Part shown: positions 33,230-43,689 of the stretch, one piece after another
How the letters are laid out: each line of letters begins with the position of its first letter
Position numbering within the stretch: position 1 is the stretch's first letter
Assembly: GCA_009599575.1 (NCBI GenBank)
Contig: VWND01000025.1
Span: 248,001-312,000 of the forward strand
DNA from: Blumeriella jaapii
Lineage: Eukaryota > Ascomycota > Leotiomycetes > Helotiales > Drepanopezizaceae
Reading direction: 5' to 3'
Length of the DNA: 64,000 nucleotides
The notes under the pieces: model-generated
What the model was told of the DNA's origin: nothing
Database searches by the model: none
What the model saw: the letters and a program-made list of their open reading frames with translations, nothing else
Program-made: the position numbers and the translations under genes

Positions 33230-34150
33230 AAATGTTTTTAACCTTTTTGTACGAAATCGATAAAATATTAAACGACTTTACGTATAACATTTTTTTTAAA
33301 ACTTAATTTTATAGTTTTTTCGAACGTTTCAAAACCAACGAAATATCGATTTCGATCTTTTTAACCAGTTTAGCAAAATTAATTTCGAATAAACTTTTCT
33401 TCGAATTTTTTTCCTCGGAATACAAAAACTTCGAATACGTGTTTTTTAAAGCCGCCAGTAACGAGCTAGCCTTTCACCGGCCCTACGACCATAAAATCGA
33501 ATTTATTATAAATAAGAAAAAGCTGAAATACATTTTTTTGTATAAAATATCGATTTTAAAACTCGAAATTATCAAAACCTATCTGTAAAATAATTTTAAC
33601 AAAAGCTTTATCGAATTTTCTACCGCTTTTTTCGCTGCTTTAATGTTTTTCGCCAAAAAACCCGACGGTTTATTACGTTTTTGTATCGATTATCGAATTT
33701 TTAATAACGTTACTTATAAAAATCGCTATCTTTTTTTTTTTATCGATAAAACCTTTGCTCGTTTTTCGAAAGCGCGAATTTTTACGAAGCTCGATATTCG
33801 TTAAGCTTTTTATAAAATTCGAATAAATTCCGCTAATAAAAAACTGACGACGTTTCGTACGCGTTACGACGCCTATAAATACAAAATGCTACTTTTTGAC
33901 TTTATTAATAAATCCGCAATTTATCAACGTTATATAAACGACGTTTTTTCGACTATTTAAACGATTTTTGTATTATATATTTAAATAATATTTTTATTAA
34001 TTCGTCCGACTTTTTGAAACACGCTATATACGTTCGCAAAATGCTCCAAAAGCTCGCTAACGCTGAATTACAGGCCGATATTCGAAAATCTAAATTCAAC
34101 GTTATTCGAACCCGTTATTTAAGTTTTATTATTTTTATTAAAAGTTTAAA
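33230..34150 (+). pseudogene. E2 reverse transcriptase pseudogene
   Basis: Motifs in order: FFAKKPDGLLRFCIDYRIF (about 33650-33705), ARIFTKLDIR (about 33770-33803), TTFRTRYDAYKYKM, and the catalytic box as YLNN at 33978-33989, where both Asp of YxDD are Asn. The helix KMLQKLAN and the palm end follow. The same box in E1 is YLNK. Confidence 0.82.
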
Positions 34151-34860
34151 AATAAACTTAAAAAAAGTTTCCGTGGTCGTTTATTAAAAGCCTTTTATTA
34201 TTGTAAAAAATATACAAAGCTTTTTTGGTTTTTGTAACTTTTATCGACGTTTTATTCGAAACTACGATATAATTATAAAGCCTTTGGTTTATTTGACCAA
34301 AGCTAACGTTTTTTTTAATTTCATTTTTGAATATTAAGAAAATTTCGACCTTTTTATACTAGCCTTTATTATTGCACCAGTTTTATAATATTACAAACAA
34401 AACCTTTTTTGCATATTAAAAACTAACGCTTCCGACGGCGTAATAGCTTCTATGCTTTCGCAATTCTATAATAACGACTAACTCCTAATCGCCTACTTCA
34501 GCAAAACCATAACTTTCGTAAAACTAAACTACGTCGTATACGACAAAAAAATGCTCGCAATCGTAAAATCTTTAAGCAATTTTCGTATTAAACTAACTAG
34601 CTCAGTTTATTAAATTAAAATTATTATTAATTATAAAATTTTAAAATATTTTATAACCTTTAAATCCTTAAACGTTCGATAAGCACGCTGAGCCGAGCTT
34701 TTCGCCGACTACAATTTTCTTATTACGTACAAATCAAATAAATACAACTTTCTGACTGACGCATTAATACGTCGTATAAGCGAACTCGACCGCTAAAACT
34801 TTTTTAAACGCATCCAGCGCCTGCAAACCCTTTTTCGAGCCGATCAGATCGATCACCGTC
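34151..34860 (+). pseudogene. E2 RNase H pseudogene
   Basis: The frame reads TNASDGVIASMLSQF (about 34422-34466; the catalytic TDAS is TNAS), YFSKTITFVKLNYVVYDKKM, then KYFITFKSLNVR and ARWAELFADYNFLIT. This is the complete order of a Ty3-type RNase H, with one active-site Asp lost and few stops. Confidence 0.78.
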
Positions 34861-36180
34861 TTTTAACTAAAAAACTTCGATTTCTCACGGCCTTCGAAAT
34901 AGCTATTTTTATCGTTGAAATAGCTAATTTTTTTTTCGTATTTCGTATCGTTAATTAAATTTTTTACGTTAATCGCACAGCTAGTAGCCTGATGGTTTTT
35001 CGAAAAAAAGCTGTACGAAACGCTACGAAAAAAAACGACGCTAATAACACTTCGTATATATTTAAACGCGACCTGCTGCTATATTACGGTCGCTTAATAA
35101 TACCAAACGTCGATTATTTTCGCCTGGCTTTTATACGAAAAATGCACGACCAGATTTCCATCGTTTATTTTAGCGCTCGCAAAACTACGCAATTGCTTTC
35201 GAACTAATATTATTAACGAAATATAACAGTTTTCGTAAAACAATACTATCGCAACTGCCACGCTTATCGAAAAAGTTTTATTTTAAAAAATAAGCGTTCC
35301 GGCCTTTTTCAGTTTTTTTTTGTTTTTAATCACTTTTGGAAATACGTTATAATAAATTTTTGCAGCTTTAATAAAAACAAATACGATTACGATAACGTAT
35401 TTGTAATAATAAATCGCTTTTCTAAGCAAGCCATTTCGATTTTTTATTATAAAAATATCGACGCTCGAAACCTCGTTAAATTATATATATTTTACGTATA
35501 TAAATATTTTAATTCTTCAAAAAAAATTATTAGCGATCGTGGCCTTTAGTATTAATTTATTTTCTGGTCTGAATTAAACAAAATACTCGGTACGCAACTA
35601 AAGCTTTCGATAGCCGCTCATTTTGAAACCGATGGTCAAACCGAAATTTACAATTAATACCTGCAAAAACGCTTTCGACCTTTCGTAAACTTTTATCAAA
35701 ACGATTAGAACGAATTTTTAATAATAGATTTCGCTTAAATAATCCTTTTTTACGAAAATCTAAATAGCTTTTTATTTTTTAAAATTATACACGGTTATAT
35801 TCCTTATATTAATTGAAACTGAAAGCTCGATATTTTCTTTTTTTCCAACCTTTTATATAAGCTAAACGCAAACGAAGCTCGTACGTACGCTCGCCGCCAC
35901 TACGACGCTTAAAACCTCGCCAAATCGCATTTTTAACAAACCTACGACAAAATAAAAAAAAATGCAAATAAATCTCGCTGCGCGATCGATTTTAATATTA
36001 GCGATTACGTATAATTCGATATGCGTCCATTTACGACCTTCCGGCCCTTTCGCAAACTCGACAATTCTACAAACGGCCCTTTTAAAGTTATAGCCAAAAT
36101 TTTCGATAACGCTTTTAAGCTAGATTTTCCTAATATTATAAACGTACACCCAGTTTTTCACGCTAATCGACTGCGTAAAA
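34861..36180 (+). pseudogene. E2 integrase pseudogene with GPY/F module
   Basis: The open stretch 34992-35207 covers the first half of the zinc-binding module (RKMHDQISIVYFSARKT). The core includes YDYDNVFVIINRFSKQAISI, IISDRG (second Asp intact) and AHFETDGQTEIYN (about 35613-35652; catalytic Glu present). The GPY/F module is the open stretch from 36021 (LDNSTNGPFKVIAKIFDNAF, then INVHPVFHANRLR). It is interrupted by several TAA/TAG. Confidence 0.83.
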
Positions 36181-36199
36181 CAGCTGACGACGCGCTTTT

Positions 36200-36545
36200 A
36201 AATCAAATTAACCCAACCTTTAAACTTATTAATATAACTAATAAGTTTAAATACGAAATCGAAAAATTAATCGCTTATCGAATACAGCGAAAAACCTTTT
36301 AATACAAAGCTTTTTAAATAAGCTTAAATAAAAATTTCACGTAATATTCCGCGTCTGATTTTATATATACTCTTTTAAAAATACGCGATTTTCATTTGGC
36401 GCATAAAAAGCTTCCCGGTTTTTCTGCAAAACTTATAAACTGGCTGAAAGCGTATTCCGAAGATTTAAACTCGTACGATTATTTAAATAACGACGTATTA
36501 ATAAATAAAAACTCGAAAGCGCGTTTTTTTCGGACGGAAGAATAA
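36200..36545 (+). pseudogene. E2 chromodomain and tail
   Basis: KYEIEKLIAYRIQRKTF, QYKAF, then SASDFIYTLLKIRDFHLAH shows the chromodomain fold in order, with the Trp of the aromatic cage region replaced or stopped. A tail KLINWLKAYSEDL follows. The LTR begins shortly after GGACGGAAGAA, a likely polypurine tract. The domain would have directed integration to H3K9-methylated chromatin (known for chromoviruses). Confidence 0.78.
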
Positions 36546-36809
36546 TATAACAATTCATTCGTTTACTCCTCGCGTTATTCCAGCAACTACGTATAATTGC
36601 AAGCTTCCTGGTCTTTTGGTAAGTTTTTTATTAACTGTGAAAACTATTATATATATAAAACTCTCTCCTTTTAGCAACCTCTGCCTTCTGCAGTTATTAA
36701 TTTTAAATAAATATTTTTGTTACAAAACCAAAGGCTCGTTTCTCATACCATATGAATACGGCGACCAGTTGACTGATCTCCCAGCCCTCCGACTGATTAG
36801 ATCGTCACA
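36546..36809 (+). repeat. E2 3' LTR (264 bp)
   Basis: It starts TATAACAATTCATTCG (RIP-altered) and ends AGATCGTCACA. TSD ATTTT follows. Confidence 0.93.
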
Positions 36810-36814
36810 ATTTT

Positions 36815-37560
36815 CTGGCCGATCCTTCCGACGTTCAAAAGGCCGAAAACGAATTTAAAATGTTTGCAATAAATACGCACGACGATTTTTAGCGATTTTA
36901 TCTGCGATTTTCCATTTTCGCAGCGAACGTTTAAATACAAACTAACAAACAGCTTCGAAACGCTTTTCGCGATAAAATACCAAAGCGTCTACGAGAAAAG
37001 CTGCATTTAAAATAAGCGCGTATAACGATTTTTAAAAATTGGCTTACCGCCGTTCGACAAAAAAAATAAAGTTAGTTAACTAAACGAACTTTATACGCGA
37101 ATCGCTTTTTAATTAAATTTATTATTTATTAAAATAGTAGATTCTTAACCAAAACGTATTACGAATCAAATCGTACGTACGAAAATCGTTTAATGCTCCA
37201 CAGGCTCCTTTTCAGCCCTCTGCTGTTTTTTCTTTTCTCCCACGCCAAAACGCCCCTTTTGGCGTTTTTTTTTTTCGATCGGATCAACGATAACGCTCGT
37301 TTTCTATTCCACACCAAAAAGTTTAAAAAAGCTAATTTGCACGACTTTCTACGAACCGACCCTCGGTTCCACCCAAAAGCTCTTTTATGCTGATAAATAT
37401 AAACGAGATCGAACCGGCCGAAAATTCGCTTTTTAATAATAATAATAAAAACGAAAACCTTTTTCCAAATAACTTCTAAAACGTATACGAAAAAGCCGAA
37501 AACTCTTTTACTAATCGGAAAAACGCTCAAGCCTAAGCAAAGCCTTTTTTTTAAACGTAT
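36815..37560 (+). pseudogene. E1 gag, C-terminal part
   Basis: The continuation of E1 gag beyond E2. An open part at 37193-37393 reads SHAKTPLLAFFFFDRINDN and KKFKKANLHDFL. A 123-codon minus-strand frame over the same bases (37159-37530) is antisense and not supported. Confidence 0.6.
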
Positions 37561-37760
37561 TGCGCGATATACGTTATTTTAACGTTCGAAAGCTTTTTGA
37601 TAGCGATTTATTAATAATTCTCGTTATATTTATCAAAAATAGCTTTTCGTACAAAATAAAAGCGCTCGCCGATTTTAAAGCGAACGGTTATGCGTTAATC
37701 GATTCGGCGCTGATCAAATCCTTTTTTTTTTTTTTTTAAATTTTTAATTTAATTTTTTCC
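37561..37760 (+). pseudogene. E1 protease remnant
   Basis: It matches the E2 protease segment: IKALADFKANGYALIDSALI around 37660-37720, with D-F-K-A in place of D-S-G-A. Confidence 0.58.
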
Positions 37761-38139
37761 GGCTTTTTTTTTTATAAAAAAGTATAATAAAGCTCGTAGC
37801 CATTTAATTATATATTTTACGCTTTTTAATTTTATTATTAATAATCGAATACAATCGTTTATTTTTTTTTTAATTACCAACCTCGGAAATTATAATATAA
37901 TTCTAGAAAAAGCTTGGTTGGCCGAATACCAAATTCTATTAAACTGTAATAAACGCAAGCTCCATTGGCCGAAATCTTACCCTCCTACAGCCTTTTACGC
38001 TCGTTGTATTAAAGTTTTTCATTTGCACCTCCGAAAAATTTAATCTCGCTATTAAAACGACGTTATAAAACGTAATAAAAATCTTGACCAATTATAGCAG
38101 ATCTACGACGCTATGCGAAGCGCGAAAAAATCGAATTTT

Positions 38140-38172
38140 ACTCGCGGTGCCAATTTCGATAGCGACGCCAGT
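38140..38172 (-). repeat. 33-bp palindromic unit, copy in E1 (antisense)
   Basis: Plus strand ACTCGCG to CGCCAGT, 33 bp, at the position equivalent to 32881-32913. Sense frame TRGANFDSDAS. Confidence 0.65.
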
Positions 38173-38489
38173 AGAATAATACAAGAAATTACATCATTTT
38201 TCCAGGCTGACGATTCCTTTTTTATTATTTCTTTTTTTTTTCTTTTTTTTTTCTTTCGTCAAAACAGCTTTCTCGTTCTACGAAAAATAATTATATTAAA
38301 AACCGAAGAAAAGCCTTCGCCGCGATGGCTTTTCAGCTTAATATAATCGATAGTTTAAACAAATCACCTTTTGAACCTCTTAAACGACCAGTTCGAAAAC
38401 GAATCCCTTAACCTATTGTTTACCCAATTTCCATCTGCCAAATTATTACATACGCTTTCAAGCTGATTTTCAGAAAAAAAACAATTAAA

Positions 38490-39410
38490 ATGTTTTCAAT
38501 CTTTTTGTACGAAATCGACAAAATATTAAACGACCTTACGTATAGCATTTTTCTTAAAACCCAATTTTATAATCTTTTCGAACGTTTCAGAACCAATGAA
38601 ATATCGATTTCGACCTTTTCAACCAATTTAGCAAAGCTAACTTCGAATAAACTTTTCCTCGAATCTTTTTCCCCGAAATACAAAAATCTCGAATACGTGT
38701 TTTTTAAGGCCGCCAGTAACGAGCTAGCTTTTTACCGGCCCTACGATTACAAAATCGAGCTTATTATAAATGAAAAAAAGTTGAAATACATTTTTTTGTA
38801 TAAAATATCGATTTTAAAATTCGAAATTATTAAAACTTACCTGCAAAATAATTTTAATAAAGGTTTTATCGAACTTTTCACCGCTTTTTTCGCTGTTTTA
38901 ATATTTTTCGCTAAAAAACCCGACGGTTTATTACGTTTTTATATCGATTATCGAGCTTTTAATAACGTTACTTATAAAAATCGCTATTTTTTTTTTTTAT
39001 CGATAAAATTTTTGCTCGTTTTTCGAAAGCGCGAATTTTTACGAAGCTCGATATTCGTCAAATCTTTTATAAAATTCGAATGGATCCCGCTAGTAAAAAA
39101 TTAACGACGTTTCGTACGCGTTACGGCGCTTATAAATGCAAAATGCTATTTTTTGGCCTTATTAATAAACCCGCGATTTATTAACGCTATATAAACGACG
39201 TTTTTTTCGATTATTTAAACGATTTTTGTATTATATATCTGAATAAAATTTTTATTTATTCGTCCGATCTTTTAAAACACGTTATATACGTTCGCAAAAT
39301 GCTTCAAAAGCTCGCTAACGCTGAATTACAGGCCGATATTCGAAAATCTAAATTCAACGTTACTCGAACCCGTTATCTAAGTTTTATTATTTCGATTAAA
39401 AGCTTAAAAG
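38490..39410 (+). pseudogene. E1 reverse transcriptase pseudogene
   Basis: An unusually long open run (38490-39104, 204 codons) covers the N-terminal extension and fingers, including FFAKKPDGLLRFYIDYRAF and KLKYIFLYKISIL. The frame then shifts before the palm. The catalytic box at 39236-39247 is YLNK. Loss of both Asp rules out polymerase activity. Confidence 0.82.
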
Positions 39411-40120
39411 TAAATTTAGAAAAGATTTCCGTGGTCGTTTATTAAAAGCCTTTTATTATTATAAAAAATATACAAAGCTTTTTTGGTTTTTGTAACTTTT
39501 ACCGACGTTTTATTCGAAACTACGGTATAATTGCAAAGCTTTTGATTTATTTAACTAAAGCTAACGTTTTTTTTAATTTCATTTTTAAATGTCAAAAGAA
39601 TTTCGACTTTTTTATATTAGCTTTTATTACTGCATCAGTTTTATAATATTACAGGCAAAACCTTTTTTAAATATTAAAAACTAACGCTTCCGACGGCGTA
39701 GTAACTTTTATGCTTTCGCAATTTCATAGCGACGATTAGCTTCCAATCGCTTATTTTAGCAAAACCATAGCTTTCGCAAAGCTAAACTACGTCGTATACG
39801 ATAAAAAAATGCTCGCAATTATAAGATTTTTAAGCAATTTTCGTGCTAAATTAATTAACTTAATTTATTAAATCAAAATTATTATTAATTATAAAACCTT
39901 AGAATATTTTATAACTTTCAAACTTTTAAACGTTCGATAAATACGCTAGGCCGAGCTTTTCGCCGATTATAATTTTCTTATTACGTACAAACCAAATAAA
40001 CACAACTTTTTAGCTAACGCATTAACACGTCGTACGAGCGAATTCGACCGCCAAAACTTTTTTAAACGTATTCAGCGCTTACAAACTTTTTTTCGAGCCG
40101 ATCAAATTAATCACCGCCTT
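39411..40120 (+). pseudogene. E1 RNase H pseudogene
   Basis: It follows the E2 domain base for base, with more damage. TNASDGVVTFMLSQF (about 39680-39725) again has TNAS for TDAS, then FSKTIAFAKLNYVVYDKKM and a RWAELFADYNFLIT-like segment near 39945-39990. Confidence 0.72.
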
Positions 40121-41450
40121 TTAATTAAAAAATTTCGATTTTTCACGATTTTCGAAACAGCTGTTTTTATCGTTGAAATAGCTAATCTTTTTTTCGCACT
40201 TCGTATCGTTAATTAAATTTTTTACGCTAATCGCATAACTAACAGCCTGATAGTTTTCCGAAAGAAAGCTATATAAAACGCTACGAAAAAAAACGACGCT
40301 AATAATACTTCGTATATATTTAAACGCGATTTGCTGTTATATTACGGTCGTTTAATAATATCAGACGTCGATTATTTTCGTTTGGCCTTTATACGAAAAA
40401 TGCACGACCAGATTTTTATCGCTTATTTTAACGTTCGCAAAACTACGCAATTGCTTTCGAACTAATATTATTAGCGAAATATAACAGCTTTCATAAAACA
40501 ATATTATCGCAATTGCTACGCTTATCGAAAAAATTCTGTTTTAAAAAATAAGCGTTCCGGTTTTTTTTAGCCTTTTTTTATTCTTAATCATTTTTGAAAA
40601 TATATTATAATAAACTTTTACAATTTTAATAAAAACAAATACGATTACGATAACGTATTCGTAATAATAAATCGCTTTTTTAAATAAGCTATTTCGATTT
40701 TTTGTTATAAGAATATCGACGTTCGAAGCTTCGCCAAATTATATATATTTCACGTGTATAAGTATTTTGGCCTTTTAAAAAGTATTATTAACGATCGTAG
40801 CCTTTAATATTAGTTTATTTTTTGATTTGAATTAAACAAAATATTCGATACGCAATTAAAGTTTTCGACAGCCGTTTATTTTAAAACCGATAATCAGACC
40901 GAAATTTACAACTAATATTTGCAAAAACGCTTTCGACCTTTCGTAAATTTTTATTAAAACGATTAAAACGAATTTCTTTTAATAATAGATTTCGCTCAAA
41001 TAGTCTTTTTTTACGAAAGTTTAGATAATTTTTTACTTTTTAAAATTATATACGATTATATTTCTTATATTAATTAAAACTGAAAGCTCGATATTTCCTT
41101 TTTTTCTAATTTTTTACATAAGCTAAACGCAAACGAAGCTCGTACGTACGCTCGCCGCCATTACGACGTTTGAAACCTCGCCAAATCGCATTTTTAATAA
41201 GCTTACGACAAAATAAAAAAAAATGCGAATAAATTTCGCCGCGCGATCGATTTTAACGTTAGCGATTACGTATAACTTGATATGCGTTTATTTCCGACCT
41301 TTCGGCCCTTTCGCAAGCTCGACAATTTTACAAACGGCTTTTTTAAAATTATAGCCAAAATTTTCGATAACGCTTTTAAACTAAACCTTTTTAGTATTAT
41401 AAACGTACATTTAGTTTTTCACGCTAATCGACTGCGTAAAACAGCTAACG
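40121..41450 (+). pseudogene. E1 integrase pseudogene with GPY/F module
   Basis: It contains the RKMHDQIFI zinc-module segment (about 40395-40425), the YDNVFVIINRF core and a degraded copy of the QTEIYN block (about 40886-40910). The GPY/F module is open from 41282 (LDNFTNGFFKIIAKIFDNAF, VHLVFHANRLR). The Gly-Pro-Phe signature has become Gly-Phe-Phe. Confidence 0.78.
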
Positions 41451-41459
41451 ACGCGCTTT

Positions 41460-41806
41460 CAGATCAGATTAATTTAGCTTTTGAATTTATTAATATAATT
41501 AATAAATTTAAATACGAAATCGAAAAATTAATCGCTTGTCGAATACAGCGAAAAACTTTTCAGTACAAAGCTTTTTAAATAAGCTTAAATAAAAATCTTA
41601 CGTGGTACCCCGCGTCTGATTTTATATACGCTTTTCTGAAAATACGCGATTTTTATTTGGCGCATAAAAAGCTTTCCGATTTTTCTGCAAAACTTATAAA
41701 CTGGCTAAAAGCGTATTCCGAAGATTTGGATTCGTACGATCATTTGGATAATAACGTATTAATAAATAAAAGCTCGAGGGCGCGCTTTTTTCGGACGAAA
41801 AAGTAG
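41460..41806 (+). pseudogene. E1 chromodomain and tail
   Basis: KYEIEKLIACRIQRKTFQYKAF lies at about 41511-41576. The frame then shows TWYPASDFIYAF-like sequence with the aromatic residues largely kept (TGGTACCCCGCG near 41603 gives W-Y-P-A) and IRDFYLAHKKL. It is better preserved than the E2 copy at the Trp position. The LTR follows after ACGAAAAAG. Confidence 0.75.
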
Positions 41807-42068
41807 TATAACGATTTACTCGTTTGCTTTTCGCGTTATTCCAACAACTACGTATAATTGCAAACTTCCTGATCTTTTGGTAGGTTTTCCATCAACTGTA
41901 GAAACTATTATATATATAAAACTTTTTCTTCTTAGCAACTTCTGCCTTCTGCAATTGTTGATTCTAAATGAATATCTTTGTTACAAAACCAAAGGCTCGT
42001 TTCATACCATATGAACACGGCGACCAATTGACTGATCTCCCAGCCCTCCGACTGATTAGATCGTCACA
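41807..42068 (+). repeat. E1 3' LTR (262 bp)
   Basis: It starts TATAACGATTTACTCG (RIP-altered) and ends AGATCGTCACA, followed by TSD GATCG. Confidence 0.93.
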
Positions 42069-43300
42069 GATCGCTAGTACGGAAAAATTGCTATTGGGCA
42101 GCTATTACTTTTACGATAGTTTCGCGAAGCTAATCGTTTCGCGCATTTTAAAAAAATAAATTATTATAAAAGCTATTTTAATCGTTTTTATTATTCGAAT
42201 TAACGTAAAAAATTTTTTTTTGCTATTATATAAAACCTTCGACTTTGCTTTAAAATCCTTGAATTTTAATATCGGTAAATTTTAATACGAGAATTTCGAT
42301 ATTTTTATTAAACTTTTTTAAGCTAATAAGTTTTGCAAAAGGATTAAATAATATAATAACTGATTGTTTTTTAGCGATTTCGGTAACTTTTAGTGGCTAG
42401 GCATATTTCTGCATTAAAGTTTCCACGTTTTTTTTGTAAATAAAAAAAAGAGATTTCTTTTGATCCATAGCTTTAATAGTACGTTCGCTTTGGTTTTGCT
42501 TAAAAACGAATTTTACAAATTTGAAATATTAATCGAAAATTTCAGAATTTTATTTATTAATTTTAAAATGCTTAATAGTTTTGTTGCGAATGCTAATTAA
42601 AAAGCCAAATAAAAATAATTTTTTTTGCTTAACTTCGCTTAAAATCTTTTTGTAACGAAAACGTTAAAAACTTTCGTATAAATACGATAATAAATTTTAA
42701 GTTTTTTAGCTTAGCGAATTATTATAACAAATTGTTTAACGAAAAAAAACTTTCGATAGTATACGATAATAAATTTTGTTTTTTAGCTTAGCGATATTAT
42801 ACAAATTGTTTCGCGAAGTTTCGATTTGCTAGCGATCGTAGTTTCGAAATTTCGATTTTAAAGTTTTAATTAGCTTACGCCAGTTTCGAACCCTAATAGC
42901 TTTTTATTTATTTATCGATTTAATAATATTTTTAATAATTGGGTTATAATAGCGAAAGAGTTTATCGAATATTTTAATTTTAAAAACTTCGAAATCTTTA
43001 CAAGTTTTTTTATATTTTTCGATAAAATCGGTAATATTAACGCCACTGAATAAAAATGCACCAAAAAAGCCAAGAAAAGGCATGCGGCCTCGCATAAAAA
43101 AACGAAAAGCGTCGTTGTTTATAATATTAGCGAAAATATTGGTAAAGTTTAAATTAAATAAATAAATGTTTTCTGAAATTGCAAATTAAAAATTTTTAAT
43201 ATAAAAGAAATCGTTTTTAATAAAGGAGCTATTAAAAAGTTTTTGTATTTTTTAAAAAAATTAAATAAAATAAAATTGCGTTTAAATATTTAAATAATAT
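42069..43300 (-). mobile_element. A0 fragment: N-terminal gag
   Basis: Minus-strand gag of A0 from about 43296 to 42074. The open stretch 43095-42904 reads GVNITDFIEKYKKTCKDFEV, matching A1 and A2. Bases 42069-42073 are the E1 TSD; 43297-43300 (ATAT) are the A2 TSD. Just before A2 the A0 leader/gag boundary sequence is cut; it resumes at 56421. Confidence 0.88.
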
Positions 43301-43568
43301 TATAAAAGTAGGTAGAAAAACCAGACTGATACGGCCATATATCGGTGGGTAAGATAGTCTAGGGAATTCCTAGAAAAGACTGAAGAAAAGAAAAAAAAAA
43401 TAAATAAAAATATGAATTGGATTGCGTGCCTATAATACTATCTAAAGAAAATGCTTTGCTTTTATACCTGTTAAAAGTAGTCAGTGGCAAAAGGTTTCGA
43501 AAGAGTCCATGCCTCGATTATAGCTAAAACTACCAATTTTTATTAATACAAAATATTACCGTTTTATA
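43301..43568 (-). repeat. A2 3' LTR (268 bp)
   Basis: The plus strand starts TATAAAAGTAGG and ends ACCGTTTTATA. It matches the other A LTRs. Confidence 0.9.
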
Positions 43569-43689
43569 TTTTGTTTTAAATAATATACGTAATCGTTTTT
43601 GATTACGACCAAAAAAAAATATAATTTTAATAAGTATAATCTAGTTTATTTTATATGATTTAAAAACCAATTAATTAAAAACCGAACTT

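Larger units (their letters stand above)
30401..36809 (+). mobile_element. E2: full-length 6,409-bp chromovirus nested in E1
   Basis: LTRs lie at 30401-30664 and 36546-36809, with 5-bp TSD ATTTT (30396-30400 and 36810-36814). The empty site is in E2's own sequence near 31550-31560. It has the same order and length as E1, and the same orientation. RIP stops occur throughout. Confidence 0.94.
29249..42068 (+). mobile_element. E1: chromovirus LTR retrotransposon split by E2
   Basis: LTRs lie at 29249-29510 and 41807-42068, termini TGTGACGACT and GATCGTCACA, with 5-bp TSD GATCG (29244-29248 and 42069-42073). The uninterrupted target is present in A1 (about 2978-2990) and A2 (about 54410-54430). 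Subtracting E2 and its TSD leaves about 6.41 kb, equal to E2. Order: LTR, gag, protease, RT, RNase H, integrase with GPY/F module, chromodomain, LTR. It is inserted in the gag region of A0. Confidence 0.94.

Noticed and set aside
37159..37530. 123-codon minus-strand open frame
   Set aside because: Antisense to E1 gag; the E2 copy does not preserve it.
42080..42160. LLLGSYYFYDS-type plus-strand peptide seen at 42080 and 54438
   Set aside because: It recurs only because both are the same antisense stretch of family A gag.
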